A stretch of 15,561 nucleotides of DNA from JAYSRU01 sp043720875 (GCA_043720875.1 JAYSRU010000094.1:1-15561), one strand, 5' to 3'; counted from the first letter of the stretch, positions 1 to 7,557 are shown. Numbers and translations: made by a program. Notes: generated from the letters alone by a model not told the origin.

Positions 1-1
1 A

Positions 2-1699
2 GAACCTTTACCAATTAAGTTTACAGAAGATCAAATTTGTAGCATTAGTGGTGGAACTGATCAAGTGTTCTTACTACCCTATTTGAACATGTATTCTCAA
101 CGTTGGACACAACAAGAAGCGATGAAAAAAATGGTTTCGCGCAAACTTGAGGTGAACGCCGAAGCTTATCAACAATGGAAAACTGGTGCGAAAGGATTAT
201 TGGGTGCTATTTCACAAACGATGGTGGCAGCTAAGCCGGAAGTTGATTTGGCTCCAATACGTGAAGCAGTAGCTGCGATGATGCAAGATAGCACTAACAA
301 CGATGAACTTGCGTTTTTAGATAATGCTGCTAAGGCTACGTTAATGTTGAATCAAACACAATCACAACAATTAATCACAATCAATCCATCACTTGCACAG
401 CAATTGCAACAATTTGTTGAAGGATTTGACCAAACTTGGGATTTCTTACCTGCTACAGAAGCGATGGATTATGTGCGTGATGACAAAAACATGATTTCGA
501 ATGACGGTAACAAACTTCGTATTTCACCAACATGTGGATTTATTTTTCCAGTGAATACTGAAAATGCAGTTAAATCTGGCATTATTAAGAAAGATCAGGT
601 TAACGAATGTCATAAAGAGATTCGTTTACGTATCGAAGAAAGTTATTTGTTAAAAGCAGATTTAATGTGCTTAGATATTATAGCGAATAATGATTGGAAG
701 CGAAGCATCTATTTCTCTAGTGCAGGATCTAATTCTGTTTCAAAAGGATTCTATAGATTAGGGCATATCAAACAAAATGGTATGGCAGCAGAATTGTCGC
801 CATTGATGGACAGAAATCCAGTGGCTTCTGACAAAATGTATGACAATTTGATGAATGTTTACCATTATGGTAAAATGAATGTGCCAGGAGTATTGACTGA
901 CTACTATACTCGTCGTCACACGTCTCAATTTAGACAATTGTTTGAACAATTAGCTGGAACCTACAGCCAAGAAGCGGCTCAAATCGATCAACTAACCAAT
1001 CAATTTAATGCGCAGCAAATGGGATTAATGCGTCAAGCAGGTCAATTCAAACAAATGGATTCAATTCAAAAAATAATCAACGATGGTCCAAGAAAGAAAG
1101 CTGAATTGAATAAGAAAATAATTGCTTTAGTAAACAAATCAGTTACAGTAATGCCGGTTGATCTTGTTTTCGATTATGGTGAGCCTGCGCAACAAAACAC
1201 TGCTGCGGGAGTTAGAATGCGTGACGGTGTACTTCAAAATTATGTTCAAATACTTTACAACGCTGGAGACAAAAAAGGAGCAACCAAACTAGGAAACGAC
1301 GTTGCTAGACAGCTTGAATCTATTATGAACTATTTCGAAAAGAGTGATGCAAACATTACTAAAGACAACATGGACGACTTCTTAAGCGCCACACATGCCT
1401 ATTTTGTATTGTACAATTCTTCGAACAATCCAGTAACTGGAGATCCGACTGGTTCATTAGGAAAACGCACGAAACAAAGAGTTAATGCTTTCCTAAATGG
1501 TGGATTAGCAAATGTTCTGAAAAAGATGAACGACTACGCTATGGACGAAATCGAATCTTCGAGTATGAAAGATGCTATGGTTTCATTCAAAGCACAAATG
1601 GATGAAATTAGTCAAGAATTCGGTTTTAGTTCTGCTCCAAAAGCTCCAATGCCAGGAACAGGTCCAGCTCAAATACCAGCAGGACAAAAACTACCTTAA
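2..1699 (+). CDS. DUF2723 family membrane protein (glycosyltransferase-like), 3' part
   Basis: This is the C-terminal part of a large protein whose start lies before the window. The frame is open from base 2; the GTG at 65 is an internal Val codon, not a start. About 565 residues are visible. The clue to the family is the stretch ending NNDWKRSIYFSSA (about bases 686-724), which resembles the (N)NxWxRPIYFA signature in the soluble C-terminal region of Bacteroidota DUF2723 proteins, often annotated as GT117 or protein O-mannosyltransferase-like. In that family an N-terminal polytopic membrane domain precedes this region; here it is upstream and unseen. No membrane helix is visible in this part. 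It is Gln-rich and helical, and ends in a Pro/Ala/Gly-rich tail (KAPMPGTGPAQIPAG). The donor and acceptor substrates are unknown. The deacetylase start follows 18 bp after the stop. Family assignment is fairly firm from memory of homologues; function is inference. Confidence 0.82.
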   Translation, partial: EPLPIKFTEDQICSISGGTDQVFLLPYLNMYSQRWTQQEAMKKMVSRKLEVNAEAYQQWKTGAKGLLGAISQTMVAAKPEVDLAPIREAVAAMMQDSTNNDELAFLDNAAKATLMLNQTQSQQLITINPSLAQQLQQFVEGFDQTWDFLPATEAMDYVRDDKNMISNDGNKLRISPTCGFIFPVNTENAVKSGIIKKDQVNECHKEIRLRIEESYLLKADLMCLDIIANNDWKRSIYFSSAGSNSVSKGFYRLGHIKQNGMAAELSPLMDRNPVASDKMYDNLMNVYHYGKMNVPGVLTDYYTRRHTSQFRQLFEQLAGTYSQEAAQIDQLTNQFNAQQMGLMRQAGQFKQMDSIQKIINDGPRKKAELNKKIIALVNKSVTVMPVDLVFDYGEPAQQNTAAGVRMRDGVLQNYVQILYNAGDKKGATKLGNDVARQLESIMNYFEKSDANITKDNMDDFLSATHAYFVLYNSSNNPVTGDPTGSLGKRTKQRVNAFLNGGLANVLKKMNDYAMDEIESSSMKDAMVSFKAQMDEISQEFGFSSAPKAPMPGTGPAQIPAGQKLP

Positions 1700-1717
1700 T
1701 CAGATTAGTAGACTAAC

Positions 1718-2338
1718 ATGGTCTTTAACTTTTTTAAAACCCCATATCTCTTTCGGAAAATATTTCCGAAGGCTGTGTGGGGTTTTTTTTCTTCCACGCG
1801 TATTTACTTGACTTTTGATGATGGCCCAGATCCGGAGATAACACCTTGGGTTCTTGACGAGTTAGCTAAAACGAAAACTAAGGCAACCTTTTTTTGTGTA
1901 GGTGAAAACGTGACTATGTATCCCGAAATATTCCAAAGAATTCTTGCCGAAGGTCATATGGTTGGAAATCACAGCATGAAACATGAAAAGGGATGGAATA
2001 CATCAACCAGTAATTATTTAGAATCCGTGGCATCCGCGAATACTTTGATTAACAGCACCCTTTTTAGACCTCCTTACGGCAAAATGACTCCGCATCAATA
2101 TAAGTTGATTGCGAAATCTTATCAAGTTATTATGTGGTCTTGGTTGAGCTATGATTACAACAATAAAGTTGAGATTTCCACGATTTTAGCAAAAGCGCAA
2201 AAAGACATCAAAGCCGGAGACATTATTGTTTTGCACGATAATCGGAAAACAAAAGATAGGTTAAAGCTCATCCTGCCCAAAATGATAGCAATCATTCAAG
2301 AAAAGCAACTTTCTTTTAGTACAATAAACTCTAACTAA
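1718..2338 (+). CDS. polysaccharide deacetylase (NodB homology domain, CE4)
   Basis: This is a 206-residue metal-dependent carbohydrate deacetylase predicted to remove N- or O-acetyl groups from a polysaccharide or peptidoglycan. All five CE4 motifs are visible: TFDDGPDP (residues 32-39, catalytic base D34 and metal ligand D35), HSMKH (85-89, metal ligands H85 and H89), RPPYG (117-121), MWSWLSYD (139-146) and IIVLHDN (169-175). It is a minimal single-domain form with no clear signal peptide; the N-terminus, MVFNFFKTPYLFRKIFPK, is a short hydrophobic/basic stretch. Similar short deacetylases in Flavobacteriales, as I recall them, share the KTP...FP...W lead-in, which supports the ATG at 1718 over a later start. 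Codons 7-23 overlap a strong hairpin followed by eight T residues. It converges on the isoaspartyl peptidase gene with 8 bp between the stop codons. The exact substrate cannot be told. Confidence 0.93.
   Translation: MVFNFFKTPYLFRKIFPKAVWGFFSSTRIYLTFDDGPDPEITPWVLDELAKTKTKATFFCVGENVTMYPEIFQRILAEGHMVGNHSMKHEKGWNTSTSNYLESVASANTLINSTLFRPPYGKMTPHQYKLIAKSYQVIMWSWLSYDYNNKVEISTILAKAQKDIKAGDIIVLHDNRKTKDRLKLILPKMIAIIQEKQLSFSTINSN
1736..1790 (+). terminator. terminator-like nested hairpin with T-run inside the deacetylase start
   Basis: An outer 9-bp stem pairs AAAACCCCA (1736-1744) with TGGGGTTTT (1778-1786). Inside it a perfect 8-bp stem pairs TTCGGAAA (1752-1759) with TTTCCGAA (1763-1770) across a 3-base ATA loop. 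T residues run from 1783 to 1790. This has the form of a rho-independent terminator for the upstream DUF2723 gene, about 40 bp past its stop. It lies within codons 7-25 of the deacetylase frame, so it either terminates read-through from upstream, attenuates deacetylase transcription, or is a chance result of the encoded residues. The structure is read by eye; folding energy was not computed. Confidence 0.6.
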
Positions 2339-2346
2339 AGATATGG

Positions 2347-3195
2347 CTAGTTAAACACTTCCATCGCAGTGCCATCAAAACTTGCAAACACCATGCTTGG
2401 GTGTGAATCTTGATGAAAAATATTACCCAATTTATCTATCCCAATTGCGCCGCAGAAGCCATCATAAGGAAGTAACTCTTCAAACGTTTTTGCAAATGCA
2501 GCTTGTAACTCAAATCCATCAGTAACCCGTGTAACAATCTTCGCAGCAACTGCACCACTCACGATATCTTCACCAACCCCTGTACATGAAATTCCGCAAT
2601 TTTCATTACTGTAGTTACCAGCAACCGTAGCTGAATCGGAGATACGACCAACCATTTCAAACCCTTTGCCACCGGTTGAAGTTGATGCCGCAATGTTTCT
2701 ATGACTATCTAATGCAACACAGCCCACAGTTCCTAATCCAGAAGCGCCTATTTTAGCTTCATATTCGGAAATCCGTTGAGCAGTTCGAGGTTCAAAAAAC
2801 GTATGTCCATGCGCTCTTGCAAATTGCAGTGCACCTTCACCACCAAGCACTCTATCGTCAACGCTCATTAACTTTTCTGCCACCAGAACAGGGTTTTCAA
2901 CATCTTCAAGATTGATAACACCAGAAAATTTTTGTGTTTTGCCATCACTAATAGATGCGCTCATTCTTATTTTTCCGTCACTTTGAATTTGTGAACCTAT
3001 ACCTGCATTAAACAACAAGTCGTTTTCCAACAAGGTTACCGCAAATACTACTGTTTCAACAGCGCTGTGCGTTTGTAAAAATTCATACGCCTTAGTAGCA
3101 ATTTCTGCAAGCGCTTGCTGTTTTGCAACTTTTACTTCGATAGTTGTTCCTGACTCAGAAAAAAAGCCTCCGTGAATTATTAATTTTGATTGCAT
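2347..3195 (-). CDS. isoaspartyl peptidase / L-asparaginase (Ntn-hydrolase, type 2 family)
   Basis: This 282-residue enzyme belongs to the N-terminal-nucleophile asparaginase family (peptidase family T2), which cleaves beta-aspartyl dipeptides and often asparagine after autoproteolysis. Visible landmarks are FNAGIGS (62-68), the cleavage site GLGTVGCVALD (153-163) with predicted nucleophile Thr156, STSTGG (171-176), GRISDSATVAGNYSNENCG (183-201) and SCTGVGE (203-209). The N-terminus reads HGGFFSES where classical members have HGGAG, so it belongs to a divergent subgroup. At 282 residues it is slightly shorter than the usual 300-320. It lies 35 bp downstream of cyanophycinase on the same strand; that enzyme releases beta-Asp-Arg dipeptides, which is the expected substrate of this protein. 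No signal peptide is seen, so it is probably cytoplasmic. Start ATG at 3195 gives the expected beginning of the fold. Confidence 0.9.
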   Translation of the reverse strand: MQSKLIIHGGFFSESGTTIEVKVAKQQALAEIATKAYEFLQTHSAVETVVFAVTLLENDLLFNAGIGSQIQSDGKIRMSASISDGKTQKFSGVINLEDVENPVLVAEKLMSVDDRVLGGEGALQFARAHGHTFFEPRTAQRISEYEAKIGASGLGTVGCVALDSHRNIAASTSTGGKGFEMVGRISDSATVAGNYSNENCGISCTGVGEDIVSGAVAAKIVTRVTDGFELQAAFAKTFEELLPYDGFCGAIGIDKLGNIFHQDSHPSMVFASFDGTAMEVFN

Positions 3196-3230
3196 TGAAA
3201 ATTCATTTTATCTATTGTAACGGCATATTA

Positions 3231-4115
3231 CTAAGCCTCACCCTGTGTCATCAAGGTCATGTTAATTTTCATTTTATGCTCTTTCAAATCATAATGATCG
3301 TGCATACTCATTACGTGAACCACCAAATGTTCAATTGATATTGGCGCTCCCATTTCGATTTGCGTAATGTTAGTATCTCTAATATTTCGACCGTCAACAA
3401 GAATGACTAACCCAGAACCAATAGCTTCCATGTTTGTGGCATCTTTAATTAACAATCCAGTATCTTCTCCTAAACCAATACCCAAAACACGTGGATTACT
3501 AACCACCGCTTGAAATAATCTTCCAATACGACCTCTATGTACAAAATGCGTATCAATAATCACGTCATCAATAAAACCTAAACCTTGAGTGATTTTAATT
3601 TCACCTTTTAATAAAGCTTCAGAACTAGAACCTTGATAAATCATAGTGCTTGAAGCCGCGGCAGCTCCAGCACTAGAACCAGCAACTACAAAATGTTCAT
3701 TGTTGTATTTATCCATCAAAAGATCATGAAAACGAGAACCCCCAAGTATAGAGGTTAACCTCAACTGATCACCACCAGTAAACATCACAATATCTGCATC
3801 CTTCAATCGTGACACATACTCATCACTATTCGCTTCTTCTCGTTTTTCGATATTCAATACTTGCACGTTTGTAGCGCCCAAAAACTCAAAAGCTTTTGCG
3901 TATTCTGGACCAACTTCATGCGGTATTTTTGATGCTGTTGTTATAATCTCGATCAATGAATCCTTTCCATTTTTAGATTCCTTAAGAATCCTCTGCAAGA
4001 TTCCAGCTTCAAAAAAGTTCAAATTATTCTTTACATCCTTATCGAAGTTTTTTTCTGTAAAACTCCCTTTATCTACTGCCCCCCCAACGATAATTAATAT
4101 ACCTTTTGGCTTCAT
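3231..4115 (-). CDS. cphB: cyanophycinase (peptidase family S51)
   Basis: This 294-residue serine exopeptidase is predicted to release beta-Asp-Arg dipeptides from cyanophycin (multi-L-arginyl-poly-L-aspartate). Motifs seen are IIVGGAVDKG near the N-terminus (8-17), FTGGDQLRL (112-120), the nucleophile elbow GSSAGAAAAS (146-155) with predicted catalytic Ser148, DTHFVHRGRIGRL (188-200) and GIGLGEDTGLLI (212-223). These match the S51 cyanophycinase branch rather than short dipeptidase E, and the length is normal. No signal peptide is visible, which suggests an intracellular enzyme. It is the first gene of a two-gene minus-strand unit with the isoaspartyl peptidase. A run of seven G residues in the coding strand lies at codons 11-13. 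No cyanophycin synthetase gene is in the window, so the source of substrate is unknown. The symbol cphB follows general usage for the family. Confidence 0.92.
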   Translation of the reverse strand: MKPKGILIIVGGAVDKGSFTEKNFDKDVKNNLNFFEAGILQRILKESKNGKDSLIEIITTASKIPHEVGPEYAKAFEFLGATNVQVLNIEKREEANSDEYVSRLKDADIVMFTGGDQLRLTSILGGSRFHDLLMDKYNNEHFVVAGSSAGAAAASSTMIYQGSSSEALLKGEIKITQGLGFIDDVIIDTHFVHRGRIGRLFQAVVSNPRVLGIGLGEDTGLLIKDATNMEAIGSGLVILVDGRNIRDTNITQIEMGAPISIEHLVVHVMSMHDHYDLKEHKMKINMTLMTQGEA

Positions 4116-4143
4116 ATTTAATGTTTTAGCTAATTTTAGATTG

Positions 4144-4176
4144 GAAAGATACTAAATTTAAAAAAAGATAGCACAA
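4144..4176 (-). promoter_or_regulatory. candidate Bacteroidota-type promoter for the cyanophycinase operon
   Basis: On the minus strand a TTG (4176-4174) is followed after 22 bases by TATCTTTC (4151-4144), one mismatch from the Bacteroidota -7 element TAnnTTTG at the spacing known for the -33 TTG. It lies about 30 bp before the ATG at 4115. The match is by eye only and such motifs occur by chance in AT-rich DNA. Confidence 0.35.
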
Positions 4177-4234
4177 TAAGTTAGCCGAATACCAGAATAA
4201 AGTAGATGAACTGTGTATTAATAGAAATCTTGTT

Positions 4235-4603
4235 CTAACTAACGTAATCTTGTTTTAATACTAACATATACTTATCATTTTCTAATTTAATATACCCTTG
4301 TTCGTAGCAAAAATGATACACACTTCCTTTTTGAGTAGCATAAATATTGGTGAAATAATGAAAATTAAATCCTTCTTCTGCCAGTCTAATCCCATCTAAG
4401 GTAACTTTCTCTCCTTTTGGATTTAGTTTCTCAAGAATACGTCGATTTTTGCGCAAAATAGTGTTGATACGGCGCACATAATTATTAGCATCTTCATTTA
4501 ATCGATTGTTGAAAGTATTTCGGCAATAATCAGAACAGAATTTTTGATCCTTTCTTCCCGAAATTTTTTGAGAACATTCCGAGCATAAACGTGTTTCTGA
4601 CAT
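4235..4603 (-). CDS. small zinc-ribbon protein of unknown function (DUF2116-like)
   Basis: This is a 122-residue protein with an N-terminal metal-binding knuckle pair: C7-x2-C10 and C23-x3-C27 (CSEC ... FCSDYCRNTFNNR). That arrangement resembles the DUF2116-type zinc ribbon. The rest is a mixed helical/strand region with a basic patch RRINTILRKNRRIL (44-57) and aromatic runs FNFHYFTNIY (79-88) and YHFCYEQGYI (96-105). I recall similar unnamed proteins across Bacteroidota, so it is probably conserved and not spurious. The zinc ligands and basic patch would be consistent with nucleic acid or protein binding, but that is inference. It is transcribed divergently from moxR with 102 bp between the start codons and lies 119 bp upstream of cyanophycinase on the same strand. 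Confidence 0.8.
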   Translation of the reverse strand: MSETRLCSECSQKISGRKDQKFCSDYCRNTFNNRLNEDANNYVRRINTILRKNRRILEKLNPKGEKVTLDGIRLAEEGFNFHYFTNIYATQKGSVYHFCYEQGYIKLENDKYMLVLKQDYVS

Positions 4604-4627
4604 ATAACTATTGTGAAAAATTGTTTA

Positions 4628-4661
4628 CAATGATAACAAATATTAACATCGAAACATCCAA
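4628..4661 (-). promoter_or_regulatory. candidate promoter for the zinc-ribbon gene
   Basis: On the minus strand TTG (4661-4659) precedes TATCATTG (4635-4628) by 23 bases; the latter has one mismatch to TAnnTTTG. A short inverted repeat, TTGTT (4621-4625) and AACAA (4635-4639), overlaps the -7 candidate and could be an operator. Weak, by-eye evidence. Confidence 0.22.
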
Positions 4662-4680
4662 TTCTGCTAGATACTTTTAG

Positions 4681-4688
4681 CAAATTTG
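4681..4688 (+). promoter_or_regulatory. candidate -7 element for the moxR-bat operon
   Basis: CAAATTTG, followed by CA, differs by one base from the Bacteroidota -7 consensus TAnnTTTG and lies 17 bp before the moxR ATG at 4706, giving a very short leader. I find no good TTG at the -33 distance, so the assignment is tentative. Confidence 0.28.
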
Positions 4689-4705
4689 CAATTATATCCC
4701 ACTAT

Positions 4706-5737
4706 ATGAACGAAAACCCTTCTAACGGTAACGAAACTGTATCGCCATCTACTTCTATTCAACAAATTGGAGCGCGTGTAAATGAATTTCATCCACACTT
4801 ACAGCTATTACGCTCAGAGATGTCTAAAGTTATTATCGGTCAAAACTACCTTGTTGATCGTCTTATTATTGGCTTGCTCGCAGACGGTCATATCTTATTG
4901 GAAGGGATGCCTGGACTTGCAAAAACATTAGCCGTAAATACACTCGCAAATTGTATTGATGCTCAATTTAGTCGTATTCAATTTACGCCAGATTTACTCC
5001 CTGCGGATGTAACCGGAACTTTAATCTATAACCCAAAAAACGAAGACTTCACCGTTAAGTTTGGTCCTATATTTTCAAATTTTGTTTTAGCAGACGAAAT
5101 TAATCGTGCACCGGCCAAAGTACAAAGTGCTTTGCTCGAAGCCATGCAAGAACGTCAAGTTACGATCGGTGATAAAACGCATTATTTACCTGACCCATTT
5201 TTAGTGTTAGCTACACAAAATCCAATAGAGCAGGAAGGAACTTATCCTTTACCAGAAGCTCAAGTTGACCGTTTCATGCTAAAAGTTGTTCTTTCCTATC
5301 CAAAAAAAGAGGAAGAAAAAGCGATTATTCGCGCCAATGTACAAGCTGCCGGAATGCCAAAAGTACACCAAGTACTTACTAAGCAACACGTGAAAGATAT
5401 GCGTGAAGTTGTGCGTACTGTTTATTTAGATGAAAAAATTGAACAATACATTGTAGATATTATTCATGCAACTCGCAACGTCAGATCGATTGGATTAACT
5501 GAACACGAGAATCACATCAATTACGGTGCTTCACCTAGAGCCGGAATTAATCTTGCACTTGCTGCTAAAACGTATGCTTTTATGCAAAATCGTGGATTTG
5601 TAGTGCCAGAAGATATTCAAGCAATTGCACTTGATGTTTTGCGACATAGAATAGGTTTGTCTTATGAAGCTGAAGCCGAACAAATTGATATTACAAAACT
5701 CATTCAAAAAATTATTTCGCGCATTAGCGTACCCTAA
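4706..5737 (+). CDS. moxR: MoxR family AAA+ ATPase
   Basis: This is a 343-residue MoxR-type AAA+ ATPase, thought to act as a chaperone that remodels or activates vWA-domain partners. Seen in order: Walker A GMPGLAKT (67-74), the segment FTPDLLPADVTGT (93-105) typical of MoxR, Walker B FVLADEIN (126-133) with catalytic D130-E131, RAPAKVQSALLEAMQERQV (134-152), sensor 1 ATQNP (169-173, N172), PLPEAQVDRF (181-190) and sensor 2 GASPRAG (274-280). A small lid domain completes the C-terminus, and the length is typical. The first 30 residues are a polar, Ser/Asn/Thr-rich extension. It is the first gene of a six-gene operon; DUF58 follows after 3 bp. In Bacteroidota this order (moxR, DUF58, bat genes) is well known, and its partners are probably the two vWA proteins and the DUF58 protein encoded downstream. 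It is cytoplasmic. Confidence 0.96.
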   Translation: MNENPSNGNETVSPSTSIQQIGARVNEFHPHLQLLRSEMSKVIIGQNYLVDRLIIGLLADGHILLEGMPGLAKTLAVNTLANCIDAQFSRIQFTPDLLPADVTGTLIYNPKNEDFTVKFGPIFSNFVLADEINRAPAKVQSALLEAMQERQVTIGDKTHYLPDPFLVLATQNPIEQEGTYPLPEAQVDRFMLKVVLSYPKKEEEKAIIRANVQAAGMPKVHQVLTKQHVKDMREVVRTVYLDEKIEQYIVDIIHATRNVRSIGLTEHENHINYGASPRAGINLALAAKTYAFMQNRGFVVPEDIQAIALDVLRHRIGLSYEAEAEQIDITKLIQKIISRISVP

Positions 5738-5740
5738 GTA

Positions 5741-6616
5741 ATGACAACTACCGAACTAATTCAGAGGGTTGCAAAACTTGAACTGAAAGCAAAAGGATTA
5801 AGCAATGCCGCATTTAAAGGTGCTTATCATTCTGCTTTTAAGGGAACAGGTATGTCTTTTAGTGAAGTTCGTGATTACGCGTACGGAGACGACACGAGAA
5901 ATATTGATTGGAACGTTACCGCACGTTACAACCAACCGTTTGTTAAAGTATTCGAAGAAGAAAGAGAGCTTTCAATCGTCTTACTCATTGATACATCTGC
6001 TTCAACTCTCTTTGGTACAACACGTACTAAAAAAGAATTACTCTTGGATTTATGCGCTACGATCGGAATTGCCACGAATTCAAATAACGACAAATTAGGT
6101 GCTGCATTTTTTGGAAAAGAAATCGAATGCTTTATTCCTGCAAAAAAAGGAAAATCTCACCTCTTCAGAATTTTAACCCATTTCATACAAAACGAAAGCA
6201 AAGCCGAAGAAACATGTTTGTCTGGAGCCATGGGATATTTGGAACGAGTTCTTAAACAACGGTCAACAGTAGTTTTGCTTAGTGACTTTGTAAGTAGCTC
6301 TGAAATTGAAAAAGGAATACAAAATCTTGGAGGTAGGCATGATTTAATTTGTTTGAATGTTGTTGATCCGTTTGAAATAGCTTTACCAGACGTTGGACTC
6401 ATTCAACTTAACCATGTTGAAAATGGTGCAACATGTTGGGTGAATACATCTGACGCTGAGGTGCGAGAAAACTACAAAATTGACCGTGAACGATCTATTC
6501 AACTCACAGAAACAATCTGTATAAAAAATGGGGTTGATTTTCTAACCCTCTCAACTGCTGAAGATTTCATGGAATCTCTTCGTAAATTATTCAAAAAACG
6601 AGCTAAAGGAAAATGA
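5741..6616 (+). CDS. DUF58 domain protein (vWA-like fold)
   Basis: This 291-residue soluble protein carries the DUF58 signature at 46-75: YAYGDDTRNIDW, TARYNQPFVK and FEEERE. After it comes a vWA-like core with a metal-ion-dependent adhesion site (MIDAS)-like LLIDTSAS (81-88) and a second acidic loop LLSDF (179-183). A basic tail (RKLFKKRAKGK) ends the protein. No signal peptide or membrane helix is evident, so it is probably cytoplasmic or peripheral to the membrane. DUF58 proteins are nearly always encoded next to MoxR ATPases and are thought to work with them; the biochemical role is not settled. It starts 3 bp after moxR and its TGA overlaps the next gene's ATG by 4 bp (ATGA), implying translational coupling. 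Confidence 0.95.
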   Translation: MTTTELIQRVAKLELKAKGLSNAAFKGAYHSAFKGTGMSFSEVRDYAYGDDTRNIDWNVTARYNQPFVKVFEEERELSIVLLIDTSASTLFGTTRTKKELLLDLCATIGIATNSNNDKLGAAFFGKEIECFIPAKKGKSHLFRILTHFIQNESKAEETCLSGAMGYLERVLKQRSTVVLLSDFVSSSEIEKGIQNLGGRHDLICLNVVDPFEIALPDVGLIQLNHVENGATCWVNTSDAEVRENYKIDRERSIQLTETICIKNGVDFLTLSTAEDFMESLRKLFKKRAKGK

Positions 6617-7557
6617 AGCATTTAATTTTCACACTGCTATATAGCGGCCTTCAATTTACTACTAACGCGCAAGAATCAAAGCTCAGTCTTAGTAATTGCT
6701 TGGTAGGTGATGAAATTCAATGGCAAATAAGAATACCGTTAGAAAGTGCTAAAAGTATAGTAAGCTACGTTGGCTATAAAAAATTGATTGTTGTTTCGCG
6801 GAAAGTAAAAGGCGACCCAAAGGCATCTGTTTCTGTTGAACTCGAAATATTAGAACCTTTCAGTGTCGATACAGTTTTAGGAAGTAACAAAATTGAATGG
6901 GTAGCTAGCTATCGATTAATGGCTTGGGATACAGGATTTTTACAAATCCCTCTGCAAATTATATCTGTCGACGGTAAACTTTACGAATTAAAGACGCCAA
7001 CGCTAGAGGTAAAAAATATTGCGCTTTCCTCAGAAAGAGAAATTTATGATATTCAAGAACAGTTTACTGCATTGAGCAAAGCTGAAGGACCCTCGGAATT
7101 AAAAAAATTATTGCTACGTTATTGGTGGATAGTGGTAATTTTAGTACTGCTAATTGCCGTTTACATTTATAAAAAACGAAACAAGAAACGGCATGTTCCA
7201 CTAACAATCAAACTATCACTGTTAGAAGAGACCTTGGGGAAATTAGAAACTATAGAAAAAGACAAAGTTTGGCAACATGACATTAAGTTGCATTTCACAC
7301 ATGTCTCAGATGTTTTTAGAAATTTCAACACGGCACTCTTTTCAATAAACTTTGAACTACTTACCACACAACAAGCGCTTGGGATAATGAAACAATTAAA
7401 TGTCCCAACATCCACATTAGAACCTTCTTCACGCATACTGGATCACTCGGACTTAGTGAAATTTGCCCAATCTGCCCCGACAGAATCACTGATTCATCAA
7501 CAGCTTCAGGAAGCAAGAAAAGTGATAACCCAATTATTTGAAGTACGCAAACAATGA
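6613..7557 (+). CDS. single-pass membrane protein of the Bat cluster (BatD/DUF4381-like topology)
   Basis: This is a 314-residue protein with a probable signal peptide (MKHLIFTLLYSGLQFTTNAQ, cleavage near Gln20), a beta-rich periplasmic domain (about 21-160), one membrane helix (170-186, WWIVVILVLLIAVYIY), a basic anchor KKRNKKR (187-193) and a helical cytoplasmic domain of about 120 residues. That layout mirrors BatD and DUF4381 proteins, and Bacteroidota clusters often have an otherwise unnamed protein here between DUF58 and BatA. I assign it by position and topology, not by a clear motif. It overlaps DUF58 by 4 bp upstream and batA by 4 bp downstream. The cytoplasmic part could contact MoxR or DUF58 while the periplasmic part meets BatA/BatD; that is inference. 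Confidence 0.85.
   Translation: MKHLIFTLLYSGLQFTTNAQESKLSLSNCLVGDEIQWQIRIPLESAKSIVSYVGYKKLIVVSRKVKGDPKASVSVELEILEPFSVDTVLGSNKIEWVASYRLMAWDTGFLQIPLQIISVDGKLYELKTPTLEVKNIALSSEREIYDIQEQFTALSKAEGPSELKKLLLRYWWIVVILVLLIAVYIYKKRNKKRHVPLTIKLSLLEETLGKLETIEKDKVWQHDIKLHFTHVSDVFRNFNTALFSINFELLTTQQALGIMKQLNVPTSTLEPSSRILDHSDLVKFAQSAPTESLIHQQLQEARKVITQLFEVRKQ

Noticed and set aside
65..67. GTG at 65 as the start of a complete 544-residue gene
   Set aside because: The frame is open to the left edge and the DUF2723 family has a membrane domain upstream, so this is an internal codon of a truncated gene.
1572..1811. A 79-codon plus-strand frame bridging the DUF2723 gene and the deacetylase
   Set aside because: It is out of frame with two well-supported genes and shows no domain features.
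2332..2353. Inverted repeat TAACTA ... TAGTTA between the convergent deacetylase and isoaspartyl peptidase stops, as a two-way terminator
   Set aside because: The stem is only 6 bp, AT-rich, with a 10-base loop and no T-run on either side; too weak to call.
4498..4683. A 61-codon minus-strand frame overlapping the start of the zinc-ribbon gene
   Set aside because: It lacks recognisable features and overlaps the more convincing zinc-ribbon frame and its upstream region.
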